Shown here: piece by piece, positions 1 through 9,899 of the stretch
Layout of the letters: the number at the start of each line of letters is the position of its first letter
Position numbering within the stretch: position 1 is the stretch's first letter
From: Spodoptera frugiperda
Taxonomy: Eukaryota; Arthropoda; Insecta; Lepidoptera; Noctuidae
Length of the DNA stretch: 64,000 nt
NCBI RefSeq assembly: GCF_023101765.2
Contig: NC_064229.1
Coordinates: forward strand, 7,416,473 to 7,480,472
Direction: 5' to 3'
Program-made: the position numbers and the translations under genes
Notes under the pieces: model-generated
What the model was told of the DNA's origin: nothing
What the model saw: only the letters and a program-made list of their open reading frames with translations
Database searches by the model: none

Positions 1-235
1 AAGGAAGAGTTTTGGCCGAAGGGTGTCGTCTATCGGAGATTCCGAGGAAGGCTACGCGACACCACGCAGCGTAACACGACGCCGACGCTTCGTGTGCATT
101 AGTTTTTAAGTTATTTTTATATAAAATATGTATTAGTATATAATTCAATTGTATGTAATATCTATGTATAGTATTTTTCTATGGGCCTTTGATGCCTGAA
201 GTAAATAAATAAATAAATAAAATAAAAATAAAAGA
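1..235 (+). mobile_element. 3' end of a probable non-LTR retroelement with TAAA tail
   Basis: The first ~100 bases are GC-rich and open in two overlapping plus-strand frames. One frame ends in a TAG at 100-102 and contains a basic stretch FWPKGVVYRRFRGRLR. The other ends in a TAA shortly after and ends RRRRFVCISF. About 130 AT-rich bases follow, then the motif GGGCCTTTGATGCCTGAAG and a run of (TAAA) repeats. A short 3' untranslated stretch running into a simple A-rich tail is typical of non-LTR elements, and this tail motif resembles ends I know from lepidopteran repeats. The alternative is the last exon of a host gene with overlapping AATAAA signals. The element continues beyond the left edge, so its class cannot be decided here. 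Confidence 0.45.
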
Positions 236-1496
236 GGACTTTTCAGTAAATTGACATAGACATTCTGTAGTTTTATTTAATAGTTCAAGTTAAAATTCAC
301 TGTATGTGATTCCCTGTAACTGAAGGATCACAAGACCATGTAAATTATTACCAGTATTCTTTGTAAGTCCAAATAAACAAAATAAAATAAAACAGTACAA
401 TAGGTAGTTAGTAAAATTACTTATACATATGAATGAGATAAGTAAAATAAAACAAAGAGACATTAATTACAAATTATAATACTCATAAGCCTAAAATTAA
501 AACAATTTATTAAAATGATTATCATTAATTATAATAAGGCAGGTTTTACAATAATATTTTTGAATGATACAATGATAGAGAGCATGTGAATATAACTTTA
601 TTAAATAAAAAAATATGAAATGGAATGTCAACACCTGGCTATTTATGACACCACAAAAATAAAATAATATTTTATTATAATAATTTGAATTACATTTATA
701 AAAAATATCAATAAATAAAATTGTCACATTGGTAAGCAAAATAAGACCTTGTGCAAGTGAAATTCAACCTTACAGTTGAAAAATTACATAGTGATTAATT
801 AAATATCCAAAGATAGCATGTTTGAAAATCTTACACCTATTTAACATTAATATTACAATTACTTACAAAATTAAGTGTCCAATTTCATACATATTTTTGC
901 AAGTACTTATACAATCTTTAAGAAGTGCTAAAATAAATTACACAAGAGCATTAATTCTGAAGCTAAGCCTCTTTCTAACACAAACTCCTTGCTGTCAGTT
1001 TGACAGCTCAAAAGGCAGTGCATCAAGTCTTTGAAATTTATATAAAACCTCTTTTGCATTAGAAATGAAAGTAGTCCAGTAGACATCCATACCTTATTTA
1101 CATTGAACAATATACTTTCCACTCATCACTCATCAGTGCCTCCCACGAGACTACTTATATGACTAATGCATTAGTTTTATATTAATTTAATGGTAATCAA
1201 GGCTGAAAGTCATATTTAATTTTAAATGCATGGGGATACAATTTGATAAGGCAAAGTATGGTTGAGATTCTAGATAGAAAGTTATCACTTACAATATCTG
1301 GACCGATTTCACCATATACAAGTTAATATTCCAAATTTTTAAGATGTTAATATTGATGGTGATAAAGGTCCTACGACTTTCAGCCTAAACATGGGTAAAG
1401 GAGTTTCCCTAACTTTCAATGTTGCCACAAAAGCATTTGCAGTGTTTCCAGCTCTGAATATTAGTGTGGCCGTATCCATCAAACACTTAAATAACT
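236..1496. other. AT-rich non-coding; probable SCOC 3' UTR and downstream flank
   Basis: No convincing coding sequence is seen. The stretch lies directly downstream of the SCOC stop codon on the minus strand, so its right part is probably SCOC 3' UTR. Several minus-strand AATAAA-type signals exist (seen as TTTATT on the plus strand), but no single one stands out as the cleavage signal. Short open frames here have no coding character. Confidence 0.5.
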
Positions 1497-1639
1497 TTAC
1501 TTCTTGCCAATATTAGGTGTTGTGGATTGGAAAACTGATGATGCTGACATTAAGTTCTCAATGTACTGTCCCAAGACTTGGTTCTCTGAGCGTAGCTTCA
1601 AATTTTCTTCTTTCACCGAATCCACCCTCTGTGACAGAT
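1497..1639 (-). CDS. SCOC: SCOC coding exon 2
   Basis: This exon is 143 nt and encodes the last two bases of codon 85 to the stop TAA (plus-strand positions 1497-1499). The acceptor is TTCTTTTTCAG. It carries the most conserved block of the family, VKEENLKLRSENQVLGQYIE, and ends in NIGKK. The phase fits exon 1 exactly: 253+143 = 396 nt, 132 codons including the stop. Confidence 0.92.
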
Positions 1640-2235
1640 CTGAAAAAGAAAATATATTTGTAAGTTATGTACATGTAAGTTATGTCCGATTGTGCAGGTG
1701 ATACAAACAAAACTATTGCTAAAACCTTGTCAAAACTAAGCAGCTCTGGACTTGTAATCTCCCAACCATCATTGTAGTGATTCCATTTATATAGAGCACA
1801 GTCTACATTCCGTTTCTACATGCAAAGAACAAAAGTTTAATATCTATGTAGTTATAGCTTCAAATAAAAACTGTACTAGGTATTAATACATGAATAGAAC
1901 AACAAATGATTCAAACAATGTAAATAGCATGTGTCATAAGTTAAACCAATTAAATTACGAGATGATGATTAATAAATCTTACCATCTAACGTATTCTGCA
2001 ATTCCAAGACTTGTGATATAAGGCGTGCCTTTTCTTCCTGCTCATCAATTCCGGAATCTGGCTCGAAACTAGGCGGCCCATTGAGGCCAGGGCTTGAGGA
2101 ACCACCAGTGTACGAACTCGGCAATGAGTCCATTGAACGACCGTGATCTAAATGATTGTTTTCTATTTCATCGTTGATTATCACTTGTGGGTCGTCGTCT
2201 GCTAAAGGTATATTATCATCGTTACACTTCTGCAT
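1497..2235 (-). CDS. SCOC: Short coiled-coil protein (SCOC) homologue, two coding exons
   Basis: This is a spliced gene with coding exons at 2235-1983 and 1639-1497, giving 131 aa. SCOC family proteins are small Golgi-associated coiled-coil adaptors that bind Arl1-type GTPases and take part in autophagy; that role comes from the family. Residues 1-60 are acidic, then Ser/Gly/Pro-rich and low in complexity, as in other variable SCOC N-termini. Residues ~64-120 hold the conserved core: EEKARLISQVLELQNTLD, then LSQRVDSVKEENLKLRSENQ, then VLGQYIENLMSASSVFQSTT. The heptad pattern predicts a parallel coiled coil. The intron has donor GTAAGA and acceptor TTTTTCAG in phase 1; the split codon restores Asp85, matching the family. 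The ATG at 2235 is the first in frame. The gene is divergent from mRpL19, ~650 bp away. I am confident of the family; the ends of the UTRs are unknown. Confidence 0.93.
1983..2235 (-). CDS. SCOC: SCOC coding exon 1
   Basis: This exon is 253 nt and encodes residues 1-84 plus the first base of codon 85. It contains the variable acidic/serine-rich N-terminus and the beginning of the coiled coil (EEKARLISQVLELQ). The donor reads G|GTAAGA on the minus strand. A non-coding exon further upstream cannot be excluded, because an AG preceded by an A/T-rich tract lies ~30 nt before the ATG. Confidence 0.9.
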
Positions 2236-2887
2236 GGTTGATCGTTAATATTTGATTAGCCGGCTGTTTTAAATTAACAAACTCTTAGAAAATAGGGCGA
2301 ATATCGATCGATTTTTCGTTTTGTTTGAAGTGACGTTTTATTGTTTTGACATGACATTGGTGGTGGATTTATGAGGTGCCTCACATATACAAAATGGTAT
2401 AAAAGGATTTCTAATTTTATAACATATAAAAAATATAATGAAGGCAAGTTTAAATTACAAATAAAAAAATATTGATTTGATCTGGAACAAAGTGAAGTAG
2501 AAACACAATTCAACATCTTTTAAACCTCTACTTCACTAATGTTTTTACTGAAGCAAGCTTTATAAACATTTTTATATGCATGCCATACCAGTGTTGGATG
2601 CAGAAAATAAAACGAATAATTAATATTTTGAATATGATTAAACATCTTTATTGAAAATTATAATTTAAATTAATAGTACTCATCCTGTAGCCCGGTAAAA
2701 AGTAATTAAAGACAGCTTAAATTTCACCTAGATGAAAGATGTTTAATAAATATAACGAAACGTAACTGTCAAAGTCAAATCTTACAGGAATAGGACTGCG
2801 GGAGGAATGTTTTATTTGTGTTACTAAAAATTATTAATAAAACACCTTGATATAACAAAATAGTTGATATCAAGACTTACTTTTGCA
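2236..2887. promoter_or_regulatory. Divergent intergenic promoter region between SCOC and mRpL19
   Basis: The ~650-bp AT-rich interval must contain both start sites of the head-to-head gene pair. It includes ATATCGATCGA near 2301-2311, close to the insect DRE/DREF motif TATCGATA that is common in housekeeping promoters, and a TGACGT half-CRE nearby. I see no TATA box that can be assigned. Promoter function is inferred from gene arrangement; transcription start sites are unknown. Confidence 0.4.
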
Positions 2888-2954
2888 ATGGCATTAGCTA
2901 TTAGAAGGTCATCGAGTGAGGTTTTTGGAGCAGCGAAATGGTTCATAAGAAGAG
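2888..2954 (+). CDS. mRpL19: mRpL19 coding exon 1
   Basis: This exon is 67 nt and encodes the predicted mitochondrial targeting peptide. The ATG at 2888 has context TTTTGCAATGG. The donor is G|GTTAGA, phase 1, which is a weak +3 position for a donor. The frame would continue only one codon past the donor before a TAG, so splicing here is required. Confidence 0.85.
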
Positions 2955-5147
2955 GTTAGAAAAACACCTTTACGATACAGGTATTATTTATATTTTTATC
3001 AATGAATTGTCCATAAACTCAATATTTATTGCAGATTGTCGTGTCTTATCAACTGTTCCTGAAAGGGCTGAAGAGAAACCTGTTACCCCGAAGCGTGAAA
3101 GACAGGCGGTATCCCGAGTTCGGGCTAGTGCAAGGAATCCAAACTTGGGTTTACGGCACGCATACCCTGAATTTCTACCTGATCCCAACCCAAAATGGAG
3201 GAACAGTCTGCGCGAGAAGTTGGAGAGAAGCGATATGTTAAAAAGGCGCAGTCAAATTGATATACCTGAGTTTTATGTTGGTAAGTGTGAACTACTTAAT
3301 AGTGCCTATAGCTTTATCGATATGTTAATGTACTTCTGTAATACTGTACCATATTCACTATTAACGATTATTTTTAATACATAACTAATAAGTGTTAATA
3401 AGCTTCAGATATTCATGTGAAAGCATCACTTTTAGTTAGAATATTATTTGCTAAGTAACTAACTAATAAACATTTTGTTTAATTTTCAAGTTTCAAACTA
3501 GACAAAGTCACTTATGGGTAGGCATACTCTATTATTAACTGCACCATAGTCTACTATCAGGCAAAAAAGTCACTAAAACAGACCTATTAAAATGGGAAAT
3601 AAAAATCAATTAAAAACTCTGAAATACAGTATGCAATAAGCAAATTTTCTTTCTTATTTCAGGTTCAATCCTAGCTGTGACCATAGCTGATCCCCATGCT
3701 CAGGGCAAGACTAACAGATTTGTTGGTATTTGCATTGAGCGCAAAGGATGTGGATTGAGGGCCGAGTTTACACTGAGAAATGTTGTCGATCATCAGGGTG
3801 TTGAGGTTTGTAGTTATAGTAATATAACTGAGTTTGGAAAAAAAGTCATTGGTAATTCAAGTATGGGAAATTTTGTAGTCAAATTAATAAATGCTATAGA
3901 TTTCTTTTTTAATGATGGGGGAAACCTTCAAAAGGCGCCTTACTTTTTGGCGATAAAAGACAAGGAAGAGTGGGATTTTTACCTAACTAAAACCAACCTA
4001 GTGCAGAGGGTGGCTCTGCACTTGCATGGGGTACGGAGTCCACTAAGTAGACCTCCGGACCCCGCAAATGCTGTAGGTTTAGTGTCTATATTTTATGACA
4101 TAACTGGCATAATATTGGTGTGCCATTGTCTTAATTAGATAAAAGTAATTAAAGTTTAGCAGTGGAAGCAAATACGTCATTTCTAAGTACAAAATAAAAT
4201 TCATTCATCTTCCCTATTGTTCAAGTACATCACTTTTTCATGTTTTTTATCAACTAAGTAATATGTTCTACAATTGATTTCAGGTGAGGTATGACCTCTA
4301 CGACCCTACAGTGCAAAGCATTCAAGTTCTTCGCCTCGAGAAGCGGCTGGATGACAAACTGTTATACTTGAGAGATGCTCTGCCTGAATACAGCACATTT
4401 TCCTTTGACATGGACCCTGAAATCTTACCTGAAGGAACACCAGTACCTGTCAACCCTGTGCAGGTTTGTTCATAATATATATTTATGTGCTTGTTCTTAT
4501 ATGGTAGTTGAAAATATTTCCACAAGAACTCAATATATTAACAATATAGGTGTTATTACTCTATATATAATAATATGCCCTACATTTTTTTTTTATTCAG
4601 GTGTATACCCACATTATTGAGATTCAGAAATCTGTCCATTCATCCTTCCAAGTCTATGAAATAATGATTATTTATTCATAAGACCAATTTTTTATTGTGG
4701 TATAACAACGAAACAGAAAATTTTAATTTATCAAATGTTTTTCCAGGTAAAACTGAAACCTAGACCTTGGCTAGAGAGATGGGAGAGACAAGAATTGAAA
4801 GGTGTTGCCAACATTGAGGAGCATTTGAAGGAGAAGGATAGAGTCAGGAGGGAGTTGAGGGCAACACCATGGGAGAAATATGATTTGATGAAGCAATACA
4901 GGTAATTATATGAAGCAGAGTTTTACCATCTTGTATTATTATTTGTTTTAAAATGCACTAATAAACATCTTTTCAAATTGGTATACTTAAATAACTGTTA
5001 TAATCTTTTTTTAGGAAAACAATACCGATTGAAGACCAGAATGATATATGGGCGGAAGTGAACCATCAACTGAGGCAGCTGCAGCTCACGCGCAAGACTT
5101 CTGCAAGGAAACGCACATTCACTACGCCCAAGCCACAGCTCGGATAG
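2888..5147 (+). CDS. mRpL19: Mitochondrial large-subunit ribosomal protein L19 (bL19m), six exons
   Basis: The spliced CDS uses exons 2888-2954, 3035-3280, 3663-3805, 4284-4463, 4747-4901 and 5015-5147. That is 924 nt and 307 aa, a normal length for animal L19m. The family is a structural protein of the mitochondrial large ribosomal subunit. The N-terminus (MALAIRRSSSEVFGAAKWFI) is Arg-rich and free of acids apart from one Glu, as expected for a mitochondrial presequence. A conserved animal-specific stretch follows (FLPDPNPKWRNSLREKLERS, then DMLKRRSQIDIPEFYVG). The bL19 core begins at about residue 101, with SILAVTIADPHAQGKTNRFV and GICIERKGCGLRAEFTLRNV. The C-terminal extension contains LKPRPWLERWERQELKG and ATPWEKYDLMKQYR and ends PKPQLG. 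All introns are GT-AG and phases match. A poly(A) signal sits 38 nt after the stop. Identification by motif memory is very strong. Confidence 0.96.
3035..3280 (+). CDS. mRpL19: mRpL19 coding exon 2
   Basis: This exon is 246 nt, with acceptor TTTATTGCAG and consensus donor G|GTAAGT. It encodes the linker after the presequence, rich in basic residues, and the family hallmark ending in IDIPEFYVG. Confidence 0.95.
3663..3805 (+). CDS. mRpL19: mRpL19 coding exon 3
   Basis: This exon is 143 nt, with acceptor TTCTTATTTCAG and donor GAG|GTTTGT, phase 0 at its end. It encodes the first half of the bL19 fold (TIADPHAQGKTNRFVGICIE). Reading through the donor stays open into the intron, so splicing is inferred from the continuing homology in exon 4. 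Confidence 0.95.
3905..4080. repeat. Possible mobile-element fragment in mRpL19 intron 3
   Basis: This block is clearly richer in G and C than the surrounding intron. It contains GATGGGGGAAACCTTCAAAA, a short inverted pair AAGGCGCC/GGCG, and GGGGTACGGAGTCC, close to an inverse of GACCTCCGGACCCC. Sharp compositional borders inside an AT-rich intron suggest an inserted repeat. I see no second copy in this window, so the call rests on composition alone. Confidence 0.35.
4284..4463 (+). CDS. mRpL19: mRpL19 coding exon 4
   Basis: This exon is 180 nt, phase 0 at both ends, with acceptor TTGATTTCAG. It encodes VRYDLYDPTVQSIQVLRLEK and RLDDKLLYLRDALPEYSTFS, the second half of the bL19 region, and ends in VPVNPVQ before GTTTGT. 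Confidence 0.95.
4747..4901 (+). CDS. mRpL19: mRpL19 coding exon 5
   Basis: This exon is 155 nt with acceptor TTTTTCCAG. It encodes VKLKPRPWLERWERQELKG and the helical C-terminal extension to MKQYR. Another strong acceptor (long T tract, ATTCAG) lies upstream at 4600, but its frame meets a stop after 26 codons, so this exon is the functional one. Confidence 0.94.
5015..5147 (+). CDS. mRpL19: mRpL19 coding exon 6 (last)
   Basis: This exon is 133 nt with acceptor TCTTTTTTTAG. It encodes KTIPIEDQNDIWAEVNHQLR and a basic tail ending RKRTFTTPKPQLG, with stop TAG at 5145-5147. Confidence 0.94.
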
Positions 5148-5184
5148 AATCTTAGTTTTTATCGATTATGTTCAAAAGTAGTTT

Positions 5185-5190
5185 AATAAA
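5185..5190 (+). terminator. mRpL19: mRpL19 poly(A) signal AATAAA
   Basis: A canonical AATAAA lies 38 nt after the mRpL19 stop codon and is followed by T-rich sequence (TTGTTAAATAATTTTGTTTC), the usual arrangement at an insect 3' end. Cleavage is expected about 15-25 nt downstream. Confidence 0.75.
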
Positions 5191-5373
5191 GTACATAATA
5201 TTGTTAAATAATTTTGTTTCGAGTCTTATTATACACAGATATTTCTATGAAAATGACCTATGAACCTTCCTATGAATATAGCTTGTCTAGTATATTTTCG
5301 AAATTACTTTATCAATCATAACTTCTTTGGTCGAGACAAGTATGGAAGAAGAGCTCTAGGTTCCTGCTGTAAC

Positions 5374-5485
5374 TTTTTTTAATGGAATAAGAGGCATCCA
5401 AGCAGATGGATCACTTGATGGTAAGCGATCACCGCCGCATATGGACCCAGGTATAATACCAGAGGAGTTACTAGTACGTTGCAGA
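5374..5485 (-). mobile_element. SINE-like family A, degraded copy 1
   Basis: Read on the minus strand it ends in a short A tail. Plus-strand landmarks are a T run, AATGGAATAAG, GATCACTTGATGGTAAGCGA and CACCGCCG, then ACCAGAGGAGTTACTAGTA. These match the copies at 10935, 35505, 38684 and 59225. The copy is 5'-truncated and diverged, and it lies just downstream of mRpL19. Confidence 0.75.
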
Positions 5486-6019
5486 AAACTAATTTAACTT
5501 AGGGCTTAAACTACCAGTACCAAAGAGTATAATTTTGTTTTATTAACTTTAAGATTAAAGGTAGGTAGTTAGGTAAATATGCTCAAGATCATTACGTAGA
5601 GCAAATCTGCAGTGAGACAGTACATTTTATAAAATTAATACGTAAATTATTTACGCTTTCATTTCTTGGTAAATATTTCGTGTTAGCAAAAACAAAACGC
5701 ATTTACTTGTCAATCTTGTCATAAGTTTGTTCAAGCTGGTAACAGATGGCGCTACAAGTTACTAGATTGATAAAACTAAAATAATAGTATTTGTTTTGTA
5801 AATTGTAACTTTTGTTTTTCTTTTTATTGAACAAAAGGTTTATGACTATTTTTACAAATATTTTACATTGATCACAAAAGCTCGATATTGTGTCATGTCG
5901 TGGCCGTGGCATGAGCCCGGAAGGTTGTATGCATGTATGTAGAACCTTCAAACAAGCAATCAAAAATAGCCCTTATTTTCATTGCAGCAGTGATCACATT
6001 GATGATAATCTAGTGAGTT
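5486..6019. other. Intergenic, no gene seen
   Basis: AT-rich sequence between the family A repeat and the promoter-like block at 6020. Short open frames on both strands show no coding character, codon bias or family motifs. Confidence 0.5.
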
Positions 6020-6246
6020 TGCTTTGCTTGCTTGCGTGCGGCGCGGGCGGTCCGTGGAGCGAAGAAGTTCGTATTGTTCTTGAATGCACTTTTCTTGTAT
6101 ACCAAGCGAATCGAATAGGAAATACAAGAGAATTGAATAAAAATCGTGTTGTTTGTGCTGAATCAGTGAAGTGTATAAAAGTTTTTGTGAACTTGTTTGG
6201 TTACTGTGTTGAAATTGCATGTTGCACTTGATACACCTGTCGCCCG
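6020..6246 (+). promoter_or_regulatory. Putative promoter and 5' UTR exon of an unidentified gene
   Basis: A GC/CpG-rich patch (GCGTGCGGCGCGGGCGGTCC at about 6034-6053) interrupts AT-rich DNA. About 110 bp downstream is the sequence GAATCAGTGAAG, which contains the arthropod initiator core TCAGT (6163-6167). The following ~80 bases have no long ATG frame and end in ACCTGTCGCCCG|GTAAGT, a perfect donor at 6247-6252. This is the look of a TATA-less promoter with a non-coding first exon on the plus strand. The coding exons would be far downstream or outside the window. Transcript data would be needed to confirm it. Confidence 0.35.
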
Positions 6247-8375
6247 GTAAGTAATATTGTTTATGTGCTTATTTTTGCGAAAATATGTGCCGATGTTAGT
6301 GGTAAAATGACTGCGGCAGGTAATTATATTGGGTATACCGTTACAAGTATCCGTGTAGTTACGGTATTTCTCTTCTAAATTACGGATTGTTGGTGTCATA
6401 AAATTGCAACTGCAGTCGGGCCAACCAGTATTTATCGATTGTGACGCATTGTAGGTAACTGGTCAGTAGCTGTTGCAGCTCGATTTTACAACAAACTTTA
6501 TCTTGAAATAGTTTTACTTAGTTTCCTGTAATAGTTTATTTAGAATTGTTTATCTAAATTGAAGTAAACAGTAAGTTTTGTTTTGTTGCTAAGGTAGGCT
6601 GTATACAAGTTGACCTTTGTCATTTAAAATTCTTTGTCAAGTAATTTATTACTCATTTGGGTATGTAACATTATTATTTTCCCTTTAGGTAAGTTCTGAG
6701 AAGAACTGCATTACATCATGTGTTTTAAAATTATATGGCTTTCTCAGCCTATATTGCATTTATATTAATTTTGGTTCCATTTAATTTGTACTTAACTTAG
6801 CAATTATAGTTCACAAAATCTAAAAAACATCCCGGGACATTCATAACAAGTTATAGCAGTATATAAACTCACAAACATCAGAGTTGACCTCTTAGATTGT
6901 GTCGACTATAGTCACTTTATTTATCTAGTTTTCTGAGTAGTTATTTAGTTACTTTGTAAAAACATTAATCAAGTAGTTATTTCTGTTAATCATTTTAATA
7001 GTTTCTTCGTATTATTATATTTCAGAGTACAAGTAAAAGAAGCATTATATTAAACTGTTTAAACACAATGAGGCATTTATGAAACAACCTTGTACTCACA
7101 TTTAATATTAAAAGTTGGTCAGCAAAACTTTTTACATAGTCAGTCATTTGTTTAATTTACTATGTAGGTACATACAAAGACTTTTTGCTTTACTTACTTT
7201 AAACTTAGTACCTAACTATGAATATTTGGCTCAAATAAGACAAATAATAGTGGATGAAATAAGTTAAAAATGTACCTATACTTGTGAAGTAAAAAAATGC
7301 TAATAAATTAACTATAATCACATGCATTACATAGAGGATTATACTCTTCTATATGATAAAATGTTAAGTTAACTTTAATATGTACCGCTATTTACTCTTT
7401 AACTGCACTTTACAGTTACTCAACTTTGTATTTTTTGATCATGATCATCGTCTTGTTCTGCGAGTAACAAATACCATTAAAACCAATGCTCTGTTCCCTG
7501 AACCACCTTTAAACATACTGCTTTAATGGGCAAATAATTACATAAATTTTATTAATGTTAATAACTATGTTAATCCTATTGTATCAACTGATCTCGACTT
7601 TCAGCTCATTGTATGCCAGCCACCAACAGAATCATTTTCTCATCTTTCTACTGTTTTCAAGATAAATTAATGTTGACCCATAAATTACTGCTACTGCTGA
7701 GAATAATAGTCCATACTTATTATATTAAAGAAACTAGATTTAAAGCTTTACTCATACTCATACTTTATCTCACCTTGCTACCCTTGCAAGGCGAGATAAT
7801 AGTTACCACCAAGACAAAACTGCTGTATTACTAATTTACCTGTTCCCATTTTGCACCTAATTTCCATACACATGCTTTGAGACCAGTTAGAATAAATCCA
7901 GCTTTAAACTATTAATGGCTCAGCTGCTACATCAGCTGGTCTCTCATTTGAAAGAGGGAAAGCTATTTCCGAAAATATAAAGTTATAGACTCATTTTGAA
8001 GATAACTACCCTTTTTATTACCTAAAGGCTGGCTGGAAAATGTCCTTTAGGCAATAAAAATGTTATAAATTCGACTTGCAGGGTTGTAAACATGTTTCGT
8101 TGACACATTTTCAACACCTTGGGTGTGTTCACGTGCGTCGGGGTCGTTGACCGATAATCCAATCACTAATGACAGCTTACGACTGTTACGACTCACAGGG
8201 AATGTTACACCATAGGACTGATCGCTGTTGATTTGTCGTACATTGAAGTCCTACTAATATGGTGATAAATTGGTGTCGTATTCAGAACGACATTTACTAT
8301 TATCGTAATGAGTAAGTACGTGTATCTAACAAAGGATTGAATGAAAACCCATTTTTTCCTACGTCTGAAAGTTTT
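6247..8375. other. AT-rich non-coding sequence
   Basis: Follows the putative splice donor, so it is intronic if that exon is real. I see no coding exon. It contains one small imperfect palindrome (7766-7798) and otherwise featureless AT-rich sequence. Confidence 0.5.
7766..7798. repeat. Imperfect palindrome, 13-bp arms
   Basis: TATCTCACCTTGC and GCAAGGCGAGATA pair at 12 of 13 positions around a 7-nt loop. It could be an internal part of a decayed MITE; nothing else marks it. Confidence 0.5.
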
Positions 8376-8530
8376 TTTTTATAAGAAAATCATCAAATGA
8401 CACTTCCCGCCCTGGGTGAGACAGGAATAAATATTGAACGGGCTAAAAACCACCCTGTTTCAACTTTTCTGCTGGCACCTCAACACACTTCTGGCGACTT
8501 ACTACGTGGCTGGGCCTCAGTGCCTGGTAT
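8376..8530 (-). mobile_element. SINE-like family B, diverged copy 1
   Basis: On the plus strand it begins with a T run and AAAATCATCAAATGACACTT, then CCCGCCCTGGGTGAGAC and CTAAAAACCACCCTGTTTCA. These are the landmarks of family B in inverted orientation. It is heavily diverged toward its 5' end, near 8530. Compare 9165, 51484, 54548 and 55263. Confidence 0.7.
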
Positions 8531-8908
8531 CTGTACCTAGGTATATGGCGACCTTACCCGCAATAATCCAGCACAAATATTTAGTAAGTGTCCTAATATG
8601 TTTACGATCAAGTAGAATAGATACCGGCAGTTCAATCTGTTCACACATTTTATAACCCCTAATTAAGACCAAGAAAATGGCTACTTTAAATCAGGTAATA
8701 AAGTTACAAAATTCATAGATTTATGGACTGCGTGCATGTCACTTAGTTGATGTAATACAACACGTGCGTTACGAGAGCGGAAGGCGACAATAAAAACAAT
8801 ATGGCGTCGTATACTGGAGGACATAGAACATCGCACACCTGATTGAAGTGTCACTAAACTTTACTGAACCTCCAGTGTATTTTTAGTGACGTAACTACTT
8901 GAAACTTC

Positions 8909-8985
8909 AAAGCTTTTGTTAACATAACACACCATCCTTTACATGAGCACGAGACATTTTTTATAGTCAGGTCGGGTCTATTTTT
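8909..8985 (+). repeat. Local direct repeat, unit 1
   Basis: About 77 bp beginning AAAGCTTTTGTTAACATAAC and running through GAGCACGAGACATTTTTTAT and TCGGGTCTATTTTT. It recurs nearly identically at 9378-9456. A third, partial copy of the first ~27 bp lies at 9336-9362. The family B insertion at 9165-9315 lies between the units. Confidence 0.85.
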
Positions 8986-9164
8986 GTACTCCGTGAGTCA
9001 TTTTGAAAAATGGAAATGTTTCCGTCACGGAAACTACTGGTTTCCGCTTGGCACTGCCTAGTTGTTAGTGATTGATGTCTTCTTTTTGCGTAGAAGTACC
9101 CTATTAATCGGTGTCGGATGTGAGATTTTCAGTTTGATAACTTACTAGCTTTACAGTTTGTTTT

Positions 9165-9315
9165 AGGGGGGAAAATCATTCAATGACTTCTTTCGCCTTG
9201 GGAAAGGCTCTTACTGACTAAAAAATCACCCCGTCCCTACTTTTTCGAGCTGGAGCTCCGGTAAACCCGCAAGGTAGTCCGCAGTTGCGGATCAGGCATC
9301 AGCCCTACTGCTGTT
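9165..9315 (-). mobile_element. SINE-like family B, copy 2
   Basis: Plus-strand landmarks are GGGGGGAAAATCATTCAATG, ACTTCTTTCGCCTTGGGAAA, CTTACTGACTAAAAAATCAC and CCCGTCCCTACTTTTTCGAG, then GGAGCTCCGGTAAACCCGC and GGATCAGGCATCAGCCCTAC. It is a fairly complete body in reverse orientation without its GC-rich 5' head. No clean target-site duplication is seen. Confidence 0.85.
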
Positions 9316-9377
9316 GTACGAGCTGGAATCCAAACTTGTTAACATAACACACCATCCTTTACAAGTAAAGGGTTTAC

Positions 9378-9456
9378 AAAGCTTTTGTTAACATAACACA
9401 CCATCCTTTACATGAGCACGAGACATTTTTTATAGTCAGATCGGGTCTATTTTTTT
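9378..9456 (+). repeat. Local direct repeat, unit 2
   Basis: Near-identical to 8909-8985, with a one-base change (CAGATCGGG for CAGGTCGGG). The sequence just before it (TTGTTAACATAACACACCAT, 9337-9356) is an additional partial copy. This points to local duplication or slippage, possibly linked to the repeat insertion between the units. Confidence 0.85.
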
Positions 9457-9899
9457 AGCGGTCACGGAAAACTTGCTTACTCACTGCAACTGAACGGATG
9501 TGAGATTTTAACAACGTAGTTAGTTTGGTATGTTTGTTTATGCGACGATATTGGCGACGAGATCTGCAAAAAACAGAATAATTAATTGTATAAACTCGGT
9601 TGAATAGTTATTTCCAATACAATCGATCAGATAATTTAATCTAGTATACTAAGCGTTGGACCAGAAACTGATATAAACAACTTTTAGAACGACCGATTGA
9701 ATTTCAGTTATGTTAACTACTCGTAGTTAGTACCAAGACCATAATATTTATACAGTAACCAAGTTTAAGATAATAATGTTGTTATCAGATAAGGACGAGA
9801 TTTCCTAAGTCAGGTATTTGGGTCAGTTTGGTTAAAGATGCAGTACCTCTCGATATCAGGTCGGCGACCTTCCGTCTGCCGGTCAATTTAGAAACTAAC

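Noticed and set aside
4601..4680. Possible additional mRpL19 exon after the acceptor at 4600
   Set aside because: The frame reaches a stop after 26 codons, while exon 5 at 4747 continues the family sequence with correct phase.
5890..6231. 113-codon open frame through the promoter-like region
   Set aside because: The frame crosses the CpG patch and the putative initiator and shows no protein family features; the splice donor at 6247 fits a non-coding exon better.
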